A program made the position numbers and the translations under genes. The notes under the pieces were generated by a model that worked only from the letters and a program-made list of their open reading frames with translations, did no database searches and had not been told where the DNA came from. A DNA stretch of 7,125 nt from Paracoccaceae bacterium (GTDB lineage Bacteria; Pseudomonadota; Alphaproteobacteria; Rhodobacterales; Rhodobacteraceae): NCBI GenBank assembly GCA_007121055.1, contig SKMM01000109.1, positions 1 to 7,125 of the forward strand, given 5' to 3'. Of the stretch, positions 6,817 through 7,125 are shown one piece after another; position 1 is the first letter of the stretch, and each line of letters opens with the position of its first letter.

Positions 6817-7033
6817 CGACCGGTCCTTTCACCTTGTCGGGAAACCGGGCCGCCAACGCCGCCAGCCCCGCCGCATCCAGCGGCCCGGCCTGCGCCGAGG
6901 GCGGCGCGCCCTGCCCCAGCATCAGCAGCAATTCCGCCGGCGTCAGCGCCCAGAACTCGGCGGGCCGCAGCCCCAGCCGGCCCAACCCCAGCCGCATCAG
7001 CCCGGGCCAGTCCAACCGGCGCGCCCCGCTCAC
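6770..7033 (-). CDS. g10.1: GTA tail assembly chaperone-like protein (TIGR02216/Phage_TAC_6 type)
   Basis: This small protein of 87 residues is encoded between g10 and g11, where RcGTA has g10.1. The motif 'LGRLGLRPAEFWALTPAELLLML' (positions about 17-39, with key residues RP, FW, LTP and EL) is diagnostic of the family, which is annotated as a phage tail assembly chaperone. 'LAALAARFPD' (57-66) ends the typical domain. The last 21 residues (KVKGPVDERYRERDAGAGGEP) are charged, unlike the family core, and mostly encoded in the overlap with g11. The start is GTG at 7033, overlapping the g10 stop as GTGA (7030-7033), with AGGG 6 bases upstream. An internal ATG at residue 13 is possible but would break the coupled arrangement. 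The chaperone role comes from family annotation and its exact partner in this particle is not visible. Confidence 0.88.
   Translation of the reverse strand: MSGARRLDWPGLMRLGLGRLGLRPAEFWALTPAELLLMLGQGAPPSAQAGPLDAAGLAALAARFPDKVKGPVDERYRERDAGAGGEP
6824..6829 (-). promoter_or_regulatory. Ribosome binding site of g11 within g10.1
   Basis: AAAGGA on the minus strand ends 7 bases before the g11 ATG at 6816 and lies inside the coding sequence of g10.1. It supports the long 47-base overlap being real rather than a wrongly chosen g11 start. Confidence 0.65.
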
Positions 7034-7125
7034 AGCGTGCCCTGCACCGCAAAGGCCCGCGCCAGCGCCTGCGCGGCCACGCGCGCGGCCTCCATCGGCC
7101 CGCCGCGGATCTCGGCATGCCGCAG
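7030..7125 (-). CDS. g10: GTA g10, tail-tube-associated protein (C-terminal 31 residues only)
   Basis: The minus strand from the window edge reads 31 codons and a TGA: LRHAEIRGGPMEAARVAAQA, then LARAFAVQGTL. It was identified from its position directly before g10.1 and from the pattern 'x-R-GG-x-x-x-AARVAA-x-x-L-x-x-AF', which resembles the end of the GTA-gp10 family (about 110 residues when complete). The stop overlaps the g10.1 GTG by 4 bases. The fragment is too short for a firm domain call, and most of the gene lies beyond the window. Confidence 0.7.
   Translation of the reverse strand: MRHAEIRGGPMEAARVAAQALARAFAVQGTL

Noticed and set aside
1..7125. Novel defence or mobile system
   Set aside because: Every gene is explained by the known GTA tail module. 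There are no direct-repeat arrays, transposases, attachment-like repeats, RNA genes or unexplained cargo genes, and no coding gap exceeds 88 bases.

Overview
The window is a GC-rich, densely packed, single-strand gene block from an alphaproteobacterium, most likely a member of the Rhodobacterales (Rhodobacter/Roseobacter/Paracoccus relatives). All eight genes I support lie on the minus strand, so transcription runs from position 7125 towards 1. Gene order, protein sizes and family-specific motifs match the distal (tail) half of the structural cluster of a Rhodobacter capsulatus-type gene transfer agent (RcGTA). This is a domesticated, tailed-phage-like particle that packages host DNA. It is a known type of system, not a new one. 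No integrase, repressor, lysis, replication, tRNA, CRISPR or insertion-sequence feature is visible.

Layout in the direction of transcription: the C-terminal end of g10 (7125-7030, cut by the window edge); g10.1, a small tail-assembly chaperone-like protein (7033-6770); g11, a short tape measure protein (6816-6163); g12, distal tail protein, DUF2460 (6158-5532); g13, tail hub, DUF2163 type with four conserved cysteines (5535-4660, GTG start); g14, NlpC/P60 cell-wall peptidase (4663-4229, GTG start); an 88-base gap; g15, the 1308-residue baseplate 'megatron' with a glycosidase-like TIM barrel (4140-214); and the N-terminal 72 residues of a DUF2793 protein (217-1, cut by the window edge).

The junctions are very tight. 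Four of the seven overlap by exactly 4 bases (GTGA three times, ATGA once), one overlaps by 47 bases and one has a 4-base gap. Only the g14-g15 junction leaves real noncoding space (88 bases), and it holds two perfect inverted repeats. No promoter or terminator is recognisable, so the block looks like the interior of one long operon that relies on translational coupling.

Together the genes build the tail tip. g10 and g10.1 act around tail-tube assembly and g11 sets tail length. g12, g13 and g15 form the distal tail, hub and baseplate. g14 and the g15 TIM barrel are the likely peptidoglycan-opening activities used when DNA enters a recipient cell. The DUF2793 gene is translationally coupled to g15 and is probably a further cluster-associated component of unknown role. 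The many long open frames on the opposite strand are shadows caused by GC-rich codon use.
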